A stretch of 37,432 nucleotides of DNA, from assembly GCA_020425125.1 (NCBI GenBank), contig JAGQRV010000038.1:1-37432 (forward strand). The letters are read 5' to 3'. Below the pieces are notes generated by a model, which saw nothing but the letters and a program-made list of their open reading frames with translations, was not told the DNA's origin and made no database searches. This DNA comes from Paracoccaceae bacterium. GTDB taxonomy: Bacteria; Pseudomonadota; Alphaproteobacteria; Rhodobacterales; Rhodobacteraceae. Position numbers and translations under genes: made by a program. Shown here piece by piece: positions 9,697 to 19,730 of the stretch (the stretch's first letter is position 1; each line of letters begins with the position of its first letter).

Positions 9697-10325
9697 GATT
9701 TCGGCCCGTAGAGCGGATAGCCGGCCGCCTGCAACAATCCCGCGGTCTCGGCCAGCGGCAGACCGACGATGGCGGAGAACGAACCGCTGATCCAGGGAAT
9801 GAAGGCGCCCGCCGGTCCCTGAATGCCATAGGCGCCGGCCTTGCCCTGCCAGTCGCCGCTGGTGAGGTAGGCGGCAAGCTCGGCGTCGGAGAGCGCCTTC
9901 ATCTTCACCCGGCTTTCCACGCTGCGTTCCCAGATCCGGCCGCCACGGCGCAACGCGACTGCGGTCACCACGCGATGACGCCGCCCGGACAAGGCGCGCA
10001 GGAAGACGGCCGCCTCGGCGGCGTCGGCAGGCTTGCCGAGGATGCGGCGGCCCATCGCGACGGTGGTGTCGGCGCAGAGCACGACCGCGTCATCCGCGGC
10101 CGAGATGGCTGCAACCTTCTCGCGGGCGATCCGTGCGCAATAGGCGCGGGGCGGTTCCGCCTTGCGCGGGGTCTCGTCGATCTCCGGCGGGCAGACGGCA
10201 TCGGGGACGACCCCGAGCATCGCCAGAAGCTCGCGCCGCCGCGGGCTGGCCGACCCGAGGATCAGGCGCGGCCGGGCAGACCCCGGACCCGTGTCCGGGG
10301 TATCCTGCCGGTCTGGTGCCGCCAC
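9693..10325 (-). CDS. maf: Maf-family nucleoside triphosphate pyrophosphatase
   Basis: This 210-residue Maf protein hydrolyses non-canonical or free nucleoside triphosphates to monophosphates. It shows the N-terminal [14 protein letters not shown] phosphate loop, [10 protein letters not shown], the [13 protein letters not shown] segment and [24 protein letters not shown]. The GTG start at 10325 touches the infA TAG stop. The first 20 residues before LILGS are unusually long for Maf, and their DNA contains a palindrome (10275-10309). No in-frame ATG, GTG or TTG was found closer to LILGS, so the long start is kept. Confidence 0.92.
   Translation of the reverse strand: MAAPDRQDTPDTGPGSARPRLILGSASPRRRELLAMLGVVPDAVCPPEIDETPRKAEPPRAYCARIAREKVAAISAADDAVVLCADTTVAMGRRILGKPADAAEAAVFLRALSGRRHRVVTAVALRRGGRIWERSVESRVKMKALSDAELAAYLTSGDWQGKAGAYGIQGPAGAFIPWISGSFSAIVGLPLAETAGLLQAAGYPLYGPKS
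10275..10309. repeat. REP-like palindrome inside the maf 5' end
   Basis: ACCCCGGAC (10280-10288) and GTCCGGGGT (10293-10301) form a perfect 9-bp stem with a CCGT loop. Outer arms GGCAG (10275) and CTGCC (10305) extend it across a 3-nt bulge. The CCCCGGA...TCCGGGG layout is that of the dispersed palindromes common in alphaproteobacterial genomes. It lies just after infA and inside the N-terminal extension of Maf. Confidence 0.75.
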
Positions 10326-10543
10326 TACTTGAATCGGTAGTTGATCCGGCCCTTGGTCAGATCGTAGGGGGTCATTTCGACCTGAACCCGGTCGCCTGCA
10401 AGAACCCGGATGCGGTTCTTCCGCATCTTTCCTGCCGTATGCGCGATGATCTCATGGCCGTTGTCAAGCTCGACCCGGAACGTCGCGTTGGGCAGGAGTT
10501 CTTTCACGACACCGGGAAATTCGAGCATTTCTTCCTTGGCCAT
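10325..10543 (-). CDS. infA: Translation initiation factor IF-1
   Basis: This 72-residue IF-1 is an S1/OB-fold protein that binds the 30S A site during initiation. The whole sequence is canonical, from [13 protein letters not shown] through [35 protein letters not shown] to [18 protein letters not shown]. The ATG at 10543 follows CGGAGTGACC. A GTG two codons upstream is in frame but lies within the ribosome site. It heads the infA-maf-RNase G-yacG chain, in which every junction overlaps. Confidence 0.98.
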   Translation of the reverse strand: MAKEEMLEFPGVVKELLPNATFRVELDNGHEIIAHTAGKMRKNRIRVLAGDRVQVEMTPYDLTKGRINYRFK

Positions 10544-10627
10544 GGTCACTCCGTATTGGTGCGCCTGCCGCGTCGCAGGCGTCCGTTAAATGCGCGCAAT
10601 CGGCCTGCAAATCAAGGCAGGAACGTC

Positions 10628-11503
10628 TCAGAATGTCACGGATACGGGCGGCGCGGCCGTTGCGCTTTCGTTCCAGTGGCCCGGAACGTTGACGGCGGCG
10701 CGGGACCGCGGCGCGGAAATCGCGCCTGCTTCGAGGTCGGCGAAGACCCATCCGGACGTATCCATGGCGCCGCGCGCGAGCACGCCGTCGGCCGGAAAGC
10801 CGTGATCCGGCGGCGCGTAGATGCCGGCCCGACCGCGGTTCTGGTCGACCAGTTCGCAGCCTTCGACGGCGCCGAGGATCGGCGCATGAACCGCGATGGC
10901 CTGTCCTTCGAGCGCCCGCGCGCGGGCGCCGGCGCGGACCCGCGCATCGCCTGCCGGCAAGTCGGTGCAGGACGGCACCAGCAGGATGTCGGCGCCGAGC
11001 GCCCTTGCATGCAGCGGAAATTCGCAGTCATAGCAGATCAGAACGCCGATCCTGCCCAGCCGCGTGTCGAAGGCATGCAACCCGTCGCCTGCGCAAAGCG
11101 GCGTCTCCCGCCGTTCCCACGGCGTGAGGATGTGCTTGTCCTGATGCGCGACAGCGCCGTCGGGCGACAGGAAGAACGCCCGGTTGACAAGGCCCTGCGG
11201 GGCCTGTGCCGGCAGCGACCCGGCCAGGATGTAGCACCCGTGCCGGACCGCAAGAGCGCGCAGTGTCGATACGTACCAATCAGCCGCCTCGGCCGCGTGG
11301 CCGCACCATTCGGCGACGCTGGCCGTGGCGGGCCCTCCGGCGAGAGCGGCCTCCATCCCGGCATATTCCGGAAAGACGAGCACATCTGCGTCCGCGGCCC
11401 GTGCCGCCCAGTCGGCGAGCTTGCCGGCGAGGGCGCTGCGGTCGGGCAGGCGTTCGACCGGATAGGCGGCGGCAGCAAGCCGGATCGGGCGCGGCGGGAT
11501 CAC
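10628..11503 (-). CDS. Nitrilase-superfamily carbon-nitrogen hydrolase
   Basis: This 291-residue hydrolase has the catalytic triad of the superfamily: Glu46 in VFPEYAGME, Lys123 in HQDKHILTPWE and Cys157 in GVLICYDCEFP. These enzymes hydrolyse amides or nitriles; the substrate cannot be read here. The frame is open to 11794, but the GTG at 11503 overlaps the GNAT stop as GTGA and begins the nitrilase fold at once (IRLAAAAYPVERL). It is the third gene of an NTF2-like/GNAT/hydrolase operon, so its substrate may be linked to acyl transfer by the GNAT protein. Confidence 0.9.
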   Translation of the reverse strand: MIPPRPIRLAAAAYPVERLPDRSALAGKLADWAARAADADVLVFPEYAGMEAALAGGPATASVAEWCGHAAEAADWYVSTLRALAVRHGCYILAGSLPAQAPQGLVNRAFFLSPDGAVAHQDKHILTPWERRETPLCAGDGLHAFDTRLGRIGVLICYDCEFPLHARALGADILLVPSCTDLPAGDARVRAGARARALEGQAIAVHAPILGAVEGCELVDQNRGRAGIYAPPDHGFPADGVLARGAMDTSGWVFADLEAGAISAPRSRAAVNVPGHWNESATAAPPVSVTF

Positions 11504-12087
11504 AGCCGCCGTATCCAGAGCTGGAGCGGTTTCTCGGTCGCCTTCGACTCGCCCACATCCTTCCATGAGAACCGCGCCACCGCGCCGTCGAGCGGTGCAT
11601 AGCCGCGGGCGCGCCAGAACGCGTCGAGCGGCCGGTACCCGGCCGGCCGCAGGGGATGATCCGCGGGGCGCACCACCGAGCAGAAGACCGACCAGACCGC
11701 ACCCAATGCCCGGCCATGGGCTTCGCGCAAGTCGAAGAACCGGTGGCCGGCTCCGCGTCCGCGATAGGCCGGCAACAGGACGCTTTCGGCGCAATAGAAC
11801 GTCTTGTCGACTGGAATTCCGGCCCCTGCGAGCGGCGCGGCGAGGTCGTCGGCATGATCCGCCATCGGCGTGCCGGTCGCTGCGCCCACCAGCCTGTCGC
11901 CGTCGAAGGCGCCGACCACGATGGCGCCGGGACTATCCAGATAGGGACGCAGGTACCGCCGTTCATAATCGAGATCGCCGTCGTAGAGATAGGGCCAGTC
12001 GCGGAACACCGCAATCCGCAGGCGCGCGACGTCGTCGATCGCCGCGGCCAGGGCATCGCCCTTAAGCGCCTCGATCCGAAGCGTCAT
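11500..12087 (-). CDS. GNAT family N-acetyltransferase
   Basis: This 195-residue acetyltransferase has the acetyl-CoA motif LLPAYRGRGAGHRFFDLREAHG (about 104-125, with R-G-R-G-A-G as the pyrophosphate loop) after the strand TFYCAESV. The N-terminal part, VARLRIAVFRDWPYLYDGDLDYERRYL, is characteristic of a GNAT group often found beside nitrilases. The ATG at 12087 overlaps the upstream stop as ATGA, and its own stop overlaps the hydrolase GTG. The acceptor is unknown. A longer frame reading to 12534 covers the NTF2 gene in another register and is rejected. Confidence 0.9.
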   Translation of the reverse strand: MTLRIEALKGDALAAAIDDVARLRIAVFRDWPYLYDGDLDYERRYLRPYLDSPGAIVVGAFDGDRLVGAATGTPMADHADDLAAPLAGAGIPVDKTFYCAESVLLPAYRGRGAGHRFFDLREAHGRALGAVWSVFCSVVRPADHPLRPAGYRPLDAFWRARGYAPLDGAVARFSWKDVGESKATEKPLQLWIRRL

Positions 12088-12482
12088 CCGTTCACCTGCC
12101 GCAGCCAGTCCGAGAGGTTGTAGTAGGTGGTCACGCGGGCGATCTTGCCGTCCTTCAGGGTGAAGAACGACCCCGCCGGCAGGAGGTATTTTTGGCCCCT
12201 GGCCTCGGGCAGCGAGCCGTCTGTCTTCAGATAGGTCCCGTTGACGACGTATTCCGCCGCGGCACGTGTCCCGTCCGGGCTGGCGAAGATCACCATGTCG
12301 GTCAGCCGCTCGGCATAGCAGTCGGACATGTGGGCGCAGAAATCCGCGAAAAGGTCCTTCCCGCGCCGGATCTCGCCTTCGTTGACGTGATGCGCGACGT
12401 CGTCGGACAACTCGTCCAGCATCGCGGCAGTGTCGTCGCAGTTGAAGGCGGCGAAGTAACGCTCGATCACGTCCTCGTTCAT
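12084..12482 (-). CDS. NTF2-like (ketosteroid isomerase-related) protein
   Basis: This 132-residue single-domain protein has the cone-shaped NTF2/SnoaL-like pattern: helix MNEDVIERYFAAFNCDDTAAMLDELSDDV, then strands around HHVNEG, AAEYVVNGTYL, GSFFTLKDGKIARVTTYYNLSDWL. Such proteins may be isomerases, lyases or binding proteins; the catalytic residues of true ketosteroid isomerase are not evident. The ATG follows AAGAGGGAGATC. It is the first gene of the three-gene operon and has 129 nt of upstream noncoding DNA, likely holding the promoter. Confidence 0.85.
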   Translation of the reverse strand: MNEDVIERYFAAFNCDDTAAMLDELSDDVAHHVNEGEIRRGKDLFADFCAHMSDCYAERLTDMVIFASPDGTRAAAEYVVNGTYLKTDGSLPEARGQKYLLPAGSFFTLKDGKIARVTTYYNLSDWLRQVNG

Positions 12483-12611
12483 GGTCCGATCTCCCTCTTG
12501 GGGCGCGGGTGCGCCGCCCGGTCGGGGGCCTCACCTAAACGATGCCGCGCCGCCGGCAAGCCCCGCAGAAGGTCGGTATTGCGGCGCAGAGCAGGCCTCG
12601 ACGCGGCGGTC

Positions 12612-13079
12612 TCAGGAGCCCGCCATCAGCGCACAGACCAGCGTGAACAGCCGCCGCCCGGTCGCCTCGTCCACGTCCGCCTTGCCTGCAAGCGCCGTCT
12701 GCAGCGCATCGGCGCCTTCATGGTGAATCGCCCGGCGTGCCTCGTCCAGCGCTTCGATCTCGGAGGGCGGCCGCGATTTCACCGCCTCATAGTAGCTCGT
12801 GCAGATCTGGGTGTAATCCTTCACGATCTGACGCAGCGGCCCGAGCGAGAGGGTGAATGCGGCCGCCTCGGCGCCGGTCTTGGTGGTGAGGGCGAAGGCA
12901 AGCTTGCTGCCGACGACCCCGATGCGCAGGCGGTAGGGGCCTTCCGGCGCGCCCACCGGCTCGAACCGGTTTTCTTCCAGCAGGTCGAAGATCGCGACCT
13001 GGCGCTCCTGCTCCAGTTCCGGTGGCGGCGCGCGGTCGGTGCCGCTGTCGACGGTGAGATCGTAGAGCCGGGCGTTCAT
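12612..13079 (-). CDS. UPF0262 family protein
   Basis: This 155-residue cytoplasmic protein of the UPF0262 family is nearly restricted to alphaproteobacteria and has no known function. Family features include RLYDLTVD near the start, QERQVAIFDLLEENRFEPVG, YRLRIGVVGSKLAFAL, SLGPLRQIVKDYTQICTSYYEAV and the C-terminal RRAIHHEGADAL...GRRLFTLVCAL. The ATG at 13079 overlaps the hisD stop as ATGA; earlier in-frame codons lie inside hisD. Coupling with hisD is usual in Rhodobacterales. Confidence 0.93.
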   Translation of the reverse strand: MNARLYDLTVDSGTDRAPPPELEQERQVAIFDLLEENRFEPVGAPEGPYRLRIGVVGSKLAFALTTKTGAEAAAFTLSLGPLRQIVKDYTQICTSYYEAVKSRPPSEIEALDEARRAIHHEGADALQTALAGKADVDEATGRRLFTLVCALMAGS

Positions 13080-14386
13080 TCTGCGGCCTCGTTCAGGCGG
13101 TCGAGACGCGCGCGGACCGACAGGCCGTGGGCCTGCAAGCTTTCCGATATCGCGAGGCATTCGGCCGCCGGTCCGACGGCGCGCAGCGCGCCCGGCGTCA
13201 TCCGGGCGATCGTCGTGCGCTTCAGGAAATCGAGAACGCTCAGCCCGCTTGAAAACCGTGCGGAGCGCGCCGTCGGCAGCACGTGGTTCGGCCCGCCGAC
13301 ATAGTCGCCGATCGCCTCGGGCGTCCAGGCACCGAGGAAGATCGCGCCGGCATGGGGGATCCGCTCGGCCAGGGCCTCGGGCTCGGCCACGCAGAGTTCC
13401 AGGTGTTCGGGGGCGATCCGGTTCGCCAGGCTTGCCGCCTCGTCGAGGTCGCGCACCGTGATCACCGCGCCGAAATCCCGCCAGCTGGCTTCGGCAATTT
13501 CGCGCCGCTCAAGGCGTTCGAGGCGTGCGTCGACGGCCGCGGTCACGGCGCGCCCGAAATCGGCATCGTCGGTCATGAGGATCGCCTGCGCGCTCTGGTC
13601 GTGTTCGGCCTGCGACAGCAAGTCAAGGGCCACCCAATCCGGATCGTTCGCGGAGTCCGCGATCACCAGAATCTCGGATGGCCCCGCAATCATGTCGATA
13701 CCTACACGTCCAAACACACGCCGCTTTGCAGCGGCCACATAGGCATTTCCCGGTCCGGTGATCTTGTCGACCGCGACGATGGTCGGGGTTCCATAGGCCA
13801 TGGCCGCGATCGCCTGGGCGCCGCCGATGCGATAGACGGTCTCGACGCCGGCCAGCCGGGCGGCCAGCAGGACCAGCGGATTGGCAACCCCGTCCGGTGT
13901 CGGTGCGCAGATCACCATGCGCTCGACCCCCGCGACGCGGGCCGGAATCGCGTTCATCAGGACCGACGACGGATAGGAAGCCATCCCTCCGGGAACGTAG
14001 AGGCCGACGGTCGACACTGCCGTCCATCGCCAGCCGAGGGTCGCCCCGCTCGGGTCGGTCCAGAGGTCGTCCTGCGGCATCTGGCGGACATGATAGGCGC
14101 GGATCCGTTCGGCAGCGAGTTCGAGCGCGTCGCGCTCGTCGCGCGGCACCCGGGCGATCGCCGCGTCGATCTCGGCAGCCGAAAAGGCCAGGGTTTTAGG
14201 TGTCAGGCGGAGGCGGTCGAAGCGTTCGGTGAGTTCGATCACCGCATCGTCGCCCCGACTGCGCACATCCGCGATGATCTCGGCCACCGCCGTGTCGACG
14301 TCCGGCGCATCCTCGCGCTTGGCCGCAAGCAGCGCCGCGAAGGCGGACGCGAAATCCGGCGACTGGGTGGACAGGTGGACGGGCAT
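13076..14386 (-). CDS. hisD: Histidinol dehydrogenase
   Basis: This 436-residue zinc enzyme catalyses the last two NAD-dependent oxidations of histidine biosynthesis, from L-histidinol to L-histidine. Conserved blocks include YVPGGMASYPSSVLMNAIPA, RIGGAQAIAAMAYGT, DKITGPGNAYVAAAKR, GIDMIAGPSEILVIAD, SQAEHDQSAQAIL (zinc and active-site region), APEHLEL and GPNHVLPT. The ATG at 14386 follows AAGGAG and matches the usual start; an upstream ATG nine codons earlier lacks support. It is followed, with an overlap, by UPF0262. Confidence 0.96.
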   Translation of the reverse strand: MPVHLSTQSPDFASAFAALLAAKREDAPDVDTAVAEIIADVRSRGDDAVIELTERFDRLRLTPKTLAFSAAEIDAAIARVPRDERDALELAAERIRAYHVRQMPQDDLWTDPSGATLGWRWTAVSTVGLYVPGGMASYPSSVLMNAIPARVAGVERMVICAPTPDGVANPLVLLAARLAGVETVYRIGGAQAIAAMAYGTPTIVAVDKITGPGNAYVAAAKRRVFGRVGIDMIAGPSEILVIADSANDPDWVALDLLSQAEHDQSAQAILMTDDADFGRAVTAAVDARLERLERREIAEASWRDFGAVITVRDLDEAASLANRIAPEHLELCVAEPEALAERIPHAGAIFLGAWTPEAIGDYVGGPNHVLPTARSARFSSGLSVLDFLKRTTIARMTPGALRAVGPAAECLAISESLQAHGLSVRARLDRLNEAAE

Positions 14387-14567
14387 GCGCGGAGACTCCT
14401 TCGCGCATTTCAATACGTGCTTGCTTGCGCGGTCTCAAGTAATCGCGGCACCGCCCGAACGGAACCGTTTCCCAAATCTTGCGGCGTTTGGGGGCATTGG
14501 TTCCGGCCAGATCGCCGGAAGCGCAAGATGGCTCCCATAGGTTGAAAATGCCGCGCCGGCCAAAGGG

Positions 14568-15047
14568 CTAGACGTCGTGCGCCGGCGCCTTGCCCGACGG
14601 CGCCGCATAGGGGCGTGTCACGTCGCGCAGATGGAGGTCGAGGCATTCGACCGACAGCCGGATTGCGCCATCGCCGGCGAGCGTGAGGATCACGTCCCCG
14701 GTTCCGTCGGCACCCGGCACGAAGTCGATCGCAAGAAGCGACAGTACCAGGTCGCGGTCGGTCCGGTCGAAGCCCTGCACGCCAGCCGCCAGCACGTCGC
14801 TGACGGTGAGAAGGGAGCGCACCCGCTCAAACGCGCGACCGCTGGTCTGGGCGGCGGCGCGGTCTTCCCACCGAAAGCGGTTGAGGAGGATGTGGAACCG
14901 CCGATGGCGCCGGTCCCAGACCATCTCGGTGACCGGAAAGATCGCGTCCTGAAGCAGGGCCGAGATCACCGGAAGATCGTCCGCCTCACGGGCGACAAGG
15001 CGGATCGGACCCTCGTCGGCATCTTCGAACCGTGCGTCGTCGCTCAT
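14568..15047 (-). CDS. DUF2948 family protein
   Basis: This 159-residue protein matches DUF2948, an alphaproteobacterial family of unknown function regularly found between murA and hisD. Recognisable segments are [48 protein letters not shown] and LLAIDFVP...[31 protein letters not shown]. The ATG at 15047 overlaps the murA stop as ATGA; the frame upstream is within murA. No membrane segment or signal peptide is seen. The 181-nt gap after it may carry the hisD promoter. Confidence 0.93.
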   Translation of the reverse strand: MSDDARFEDADEGPIRLVAREADDLPVISALLQDAIFPVTEMVWDRRHRRFHILLNRFRWEDRAAAQTSGRAFERVRSLLTVSDVLAAGVQGFDRTDRDLVLSLLAIDFVPGADGTGDVILTLAGDGAIRLSVECLDLHLRDVTRPYAAPSGKAPAHDV

Positions 15048-16309
15048 TCGCTCACCCGTTCGATTTGGGCGCCACAGGCCCCGAGCTTCTCCTCGACGCG
15101 CTCGTAGCCGCGGTCCAGATGATAGACCCGGTGCACCACCGTCTCGCCCTCGGCGGCGAGCCCCGCAAGGATCAGCGAAACGCTGGCCCTGAGATCGGTC
15201 GCCATTACCGGCGCGCCCTTCAGCCGTTCGACCCCGGTCACGGTGGCGACACCGCCATGGACCTCGATCTGCGCGCCCATGCGGACGAGTTCGGGCGCAT
15301 GCATGAAGCGGTTCTCGAAGATGCGCTCCTCCAGCACGCTGACGCCGTCCGCGGTGCACATCAGCGCCATCATCTGCGCCTGCAGGTCGGTGGGAAATCC
15401 CGGAAAGACCTCGGTCACCACGTCGACCGCCGCCACCCTGCCGTTCCGACGGGTGACGCGCAGGCCGTTCTCGGTCGGCACCACGTCGATTTCCGCAGCG
15501 TCGAGTTTCTCGCAGAAGGCGCCCAGCAGGTCGAGCCGTCCGCCGATCAGCTCGACGGACCCGCCGGCAATGGCGGGGGCAAGCATGTAGGTTCCAAGCT
15601 CGATCCTGTCCGGCAGGACTGCATGGGTGGCACCATGCAGACGGTCGACGCCCGAAATCACGATCTCGGGCGTGCCGGCGCCTTCGATATCGGCGCCCAT
15701 CTTGATCAGGCAGTCGGCCAGATCGCGAATCTCCGGCTCGCGCGCGGCGTTGCGGATCACGGTGGTGCCCTTCGCGAGAGCTGCCGCCATCAGCGTGTTC
15801 TCGGTCGCGCCGACCGACGGAAACCGCAGTTCGATCTCGGCGCCCTTGAGACCTCCGGGCGCCGCGGCGTGGAGGTACCCGTCGCGGAGCTCGATCTTTG
15901 CCCCCATCGCCTCGAGTGCGGTGACATGGATGTCCATGGGGCGGGCGCCGATGGCGCAGCCGCCAGGCAGCGAGACCACCGCGTGACCCGCGCGCGCCAG
16001 CAGGGGGCCGAGAACGAGGTTCGAGGCGCGCATCTGGCGCACGATTTCGTAATCGGCCAGATGGCCGGTCAGCGCATGGCTCGACAGGGCCATCACCTTG
16101 CCGTCGCGCATCGGCGACACCTCGACGCCAAGCGATTCCAGCAGACGGCCCATCGTGACAATATCCGAGAGTCGCGGCACGTTGGTCAGGGTCAGTGGCT
16201 CCTCGGTCAGGAGCGTCGCCGGCATCAGTGGCAGACAGGCATTCTTGGCGCCCGCAATCGGGATCGTCCCCGACAGCGGTCGGCCGCCCTGCACGACGAT
16301 TCTGTCCAT
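15044..16309 (-). CDS. murA: UDP-N-acetylglucosamine 1-carboxyvinyltransferase
   Basis: This 421-residue cytoplasmic enzyme adds enolpyruvate to UDP-GlcNAc, the first committed step of peptidoglycan synthesis. It begins [29 protein letters not shown] with the substrate-binding Lys-Asn pair. It carries the catalytic cysteine as Cys118 in [15 protein letters not shown], the fosfomycin target, so no Cys-to-Asp resistance change is present. The internal repeat ends with [32 protein letters not shown]. The ATG at 16309 gives the family start; the longer frame to 16372 overlaps the small upstream gene. Confidence 0.97.
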   Translation of the reverse strand: MDRIVVQGGRPLSGTIPIAGAKNACLPLMPATLLTEEPLTLTNVPRLSDIVTMGRLLESLGVEVSPMRDGKVMALSSHALTGHLADYEIVRQMRASNLVLGPLLARAGHAVVSLPGGCAIGARPMDIHVTALEAMGAKIELRDGYLHAAAPGGLKGAEIELRFPSVGATENTLMAAALAKGTTVIRNAAREPEIRDLADCLIKMGADIEGAGTPEIVISGVDRLHGATHAVLPDRIELGTYMLAPAIAGGSVELIGGRLDLLGAFCEKLDAAEIDVVPTENGLRVTRRNGRVAAVDVVTEVFPGFPTDLQAQMMALMCTADGVSVLEERIFENRFMHAPELVRMGAQIEVHGGVATVTGVERLKGAPVMATDLRASVSLILAGLAAEGETVVHRVYHLDRGYERVEEKLGACGAQIERVSE

Positions 16310-16313
16310 GCTT

Positions 16314-16481
16314 TCAGTCCTCGTTCTCGTCCCGCGGGGCCGCGTCGCTCTCGCGCGCGTTCTGTCGGGCACGGACCTGCCGCTTGCGCCGCGCCAGATT
16401 GGCCTTCAGCGCGGCTTTCAGCCTGTCGTCGCGGCTGTGTTCGATCCGGTCAGGGCCGGCGTTCCCGGTCTTCTCATCCAT
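16314..16481 (-). CDS. Small charged protein upstream of murA, conserved hypothetical
   Basis: A 55-codon frame runs from the ATG at 16481 to TGA at 16314, four bases before murA. It reads [19 protein letters not shown], then [20 protein letters not shown] and an acidic tail ending DENED. The basic middle should form an amphipathic helix between two acidic ends. Small [14 protein letters not shown]-type proteins occur directly upstream of murA in other Rhodobacterales, which supports it as a real gene. The ribosome site is weak (AGGA about 12 nt upstream). Function is unknown; RNA or ribosome contact is conceivable from its charge. Confidence 0.7.
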   Translation of the reverse strand: MDEKTGNAGPDRIEHSRDDRLKAALKANLARRKRQVRARQNARESDAAPRDENED

Positions 16482-16646
16482 GAGACTGCATATCCTGCGT
16501 CAAACGGGCGGTCCAGATCATCACGCCGCCTGAATGCGTGCGGAGCGCCATACGGGCGCCGGAAAATGCGCCACCTCCCCTTGCGCGGTCAGCGCTTTGC
16601 GCGTATCAGCCCTGCCACATCCGGGAGGCCATGCCGACCGTGTCCG

Positions 16647-16721
16647 GCCGCAGTAGCTCAGTGGTAGAGCGCACCCTTGGTAAGGGTGAGGTCGGGAGTT
16701 CAATCCTCCCCTGCGGCACCA
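16647..16721 (+). tRNA. tRNA-Thr (GGT)
   Basis: The 75-nt gene begins GCCGCAGTAGCTCAG. GCCGCAG pairs with CTGCGGC in the acceptor stem, CACCC/GGGTG forms the anticodon stem around TTGGTAA (anticodon GGT), GGGAGTTCAATCCTCCC forms the T arm, and CCA is encoded. It is the only plus-strand gene between murA and the sulfatase region. Confidence 0.97.
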
Positions 16722-16805
16722 TCTCCCGCTCTTTTCCGGTTTGTCGTGGTGAGCGACGACGCGCCTACGCTCCCCGACTCTGTCGCACCTGAACATGATC
16801 CGATT

Positions 16806-16897
16806 GCACCGCGCGACGCGGTGCGTGGCGTCCAGGATCGCCGGCTGCCGGGCACCCCGGCAGTCAGGATAAGCGTCATCCGGGCGGGGATCCCGGA
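16806..16897. repeat. Cluster of three GC-rich hairpins, REP-like mosaic
   Basis: Three inverted repeats follow one another in the 241-nt gap between tRNA-Thr and the convergent DUF4239 gene. They are GCACCGC (16806) with GCGGTGC (16818), CTGCCGGG (16845) with CCCGGCAG (16856), extended by one wobble and one further pair, and TCCGGG (16879) with CCCGGA (16892). No T-run follows any of them. The arrangement fits a mosaic of dispersed palindromes acting as a bidirectional 3' end. Nothing else was recognised in the gap. Confidence 0.65.
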
Positions 16898-16962
16898 GAG
16901 TCGGAGGATAGAGCGTCAAGGTGACCGCCCTGAGCGGGATCCGGCACCGCGCGGCGCCGGCA

Positions 16963-17820
16963 TCAGTTCCGGGCTTGAAGCCGCGCCGCGAGAGCGTGTT
17001 CCATGTCGAAGATCGTCGCGCGGAGTGCGCTGTCGTCAACGCGGATCAGCCCTTCGCTGCTGCGGCGGATGTCCACGATGGTATACATGATCAGCCCCAG
17101 AAGAAACGCGAACAGGAAGGCGCGCCAGGTCAGCGCGTGGCCGAGCATGCCCATCCGGTCGCCGACCAGAAAGACCGCCGTCACCGATGCGGCAAGAACC
17201 ATAGCCTGCGTAAAGACCGATACCGGTACCGAAAACGTCGCCATTCGATATAGGTGTGCGTCGAGGGCTCCGTTCACGGCGCCGGCTACGAAAGCCTGGA
17301 TCGGCGGCGGCGTCGGATCGCGGGTGCCTTCGAGGGTCAGCGGCCACAATCGAGCCTGTGCCGTCAGCGTTCTGTCCAGGAAGGCCTGTGCCTTTTCCGG
17401 CGTGTCTACGGGTGTTCCCCGCGGTACCACCCGGGTTCTGGCGTAGTCGAGAAGGGCCGTCTGAAGCGCGGTCCGACCGGGTTCAGCGAGATAGTCGGCG
17501 CGGAGAAAAGCCGTGCCGAGCGCCGCGGCCTCGTCGGTGATCGCGCCCTTGATCGCCTGGGAAACGGAGAGCGAGTTCGCGAATGTGAAGGCAAGAAGCA
17601 GGCCGACAAGTGCCAGAAAGGCATTCATCGTCGTCTCGCTGACAACCTTGTCGATTGCGTCGGCCCGTTCCCTGAGGCGGCGGCGCCGGGCCCGTCCGGC
17701 ATAATAGCCGGCAAACACGGCAAGTGACAGGGACACGGCCAGGATCGTCGCGATCTCTCCGAGATGCAGGCGGGACAGCGTCAGTTGTTGGTAGAGAGCG
17801 GCTGAGGTCGTGGACAGCAT
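16963..17820 (-). CDS. DUF4239-type (bestrophin-like) membrane protein
   Basis: This 285-residue protein has paired hydrophobic segments near the N-terminus (about 22-41 and 66-85) and again near the C-terminus (about 205-225 and 235-258), with a soluble middle. The segments ETTMNAFLALVGLLLAFTFANSLS and DEAAALGTAFLRADYL match DUF4239, a family with distant likeness to bestrophin channels and no proven function. Arginine clusters between the first two segments suggest a cytoplasmic loop. The ATG at 17820 has only a weak ribosome site. It appears monocistronic. Confidence 0.75.
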   Translation of the reverse strand: MLSTTSAALYQQLTLSRLHLGEIATILAVSLSLAVFAGYYAGRARRRRLRERADAIDKVVSETTMNAFLALVGLLLAFTFANSLSVSQAIKGAITDEAAALGTAFLRADYLAEPGRTALQTALLDYARTRVVPRGTPVDTPEKAQAFLDRTLTAQARLWPLTLEGTRDPTPPPIQAFVAGAVNGALDAHLYRMATFSVPVSVFTQAMVLAASVTAVFLVGDRMGMLGHALTWRAFLFAFLLGLIMYTIVDIRRSSEGLIRVDDSALRATIFDMEHALAARLQARN

Positions 17821-17966
17821 GGCGCGACTCGTGCAGAGAAATGTCCGTCACGGGCGACCTTATCCGTTTGCGATCACGTCGTGCTCGCCTGAACGCGTCA
17901 TGCCGCCGTGATTGCGAGATCTCCATCTTGGCGGAGCGCCGAGTCCCGTGGCGCTTCGTTTGCCAT

Positions 17967-18000
17967 TGCTTCGAACGTCCGACTGCTTCGAACGTCCGAC
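17967..18000. repeat. Perfect 17-bp tandem duplication in a noncoding gap
   Basis: TGCTTCGAACGTCCGAC occurs twice back to back (17967-17983 and 17984-18000). It lies in the 271-nt gap between the DUF4239 gene start and the sulfatase stop. The rest of the gap shows no gene-like frame or clear promoter; a partial third core, GGTTCG, follows. It may be a slippage duplication in a degenerate dispersed repeat. Confidence 0.8.
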
Positions 18001-18091
18001 GGTTCGCTCTGTCCTGCCATTCGCCGCGGACCGCCGAGATTGCCGCTGGTGCACGAACGAGGGAGGTGTGCCCCAGCGGCGCCGCGAACGC

Positions 18092-19675
<1,584 letters not shown>

Positions 19676-19730
19676 GTCGCTTCCCTCCGCAGCAATTTGG
19701 TGATGACGATACGCTTCAACTCGAGCCAGA

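Noticed and set aside
14458-14492. Two short dyads (AACGG-AA-CCGTT and CCCAAA-N10-TTTGGG) upstream of hisD
   Set aside because: Arms are short, loops are loose, and no T-run or known motif supports an operator or terminator; chance is likely in a 181-nt gap.
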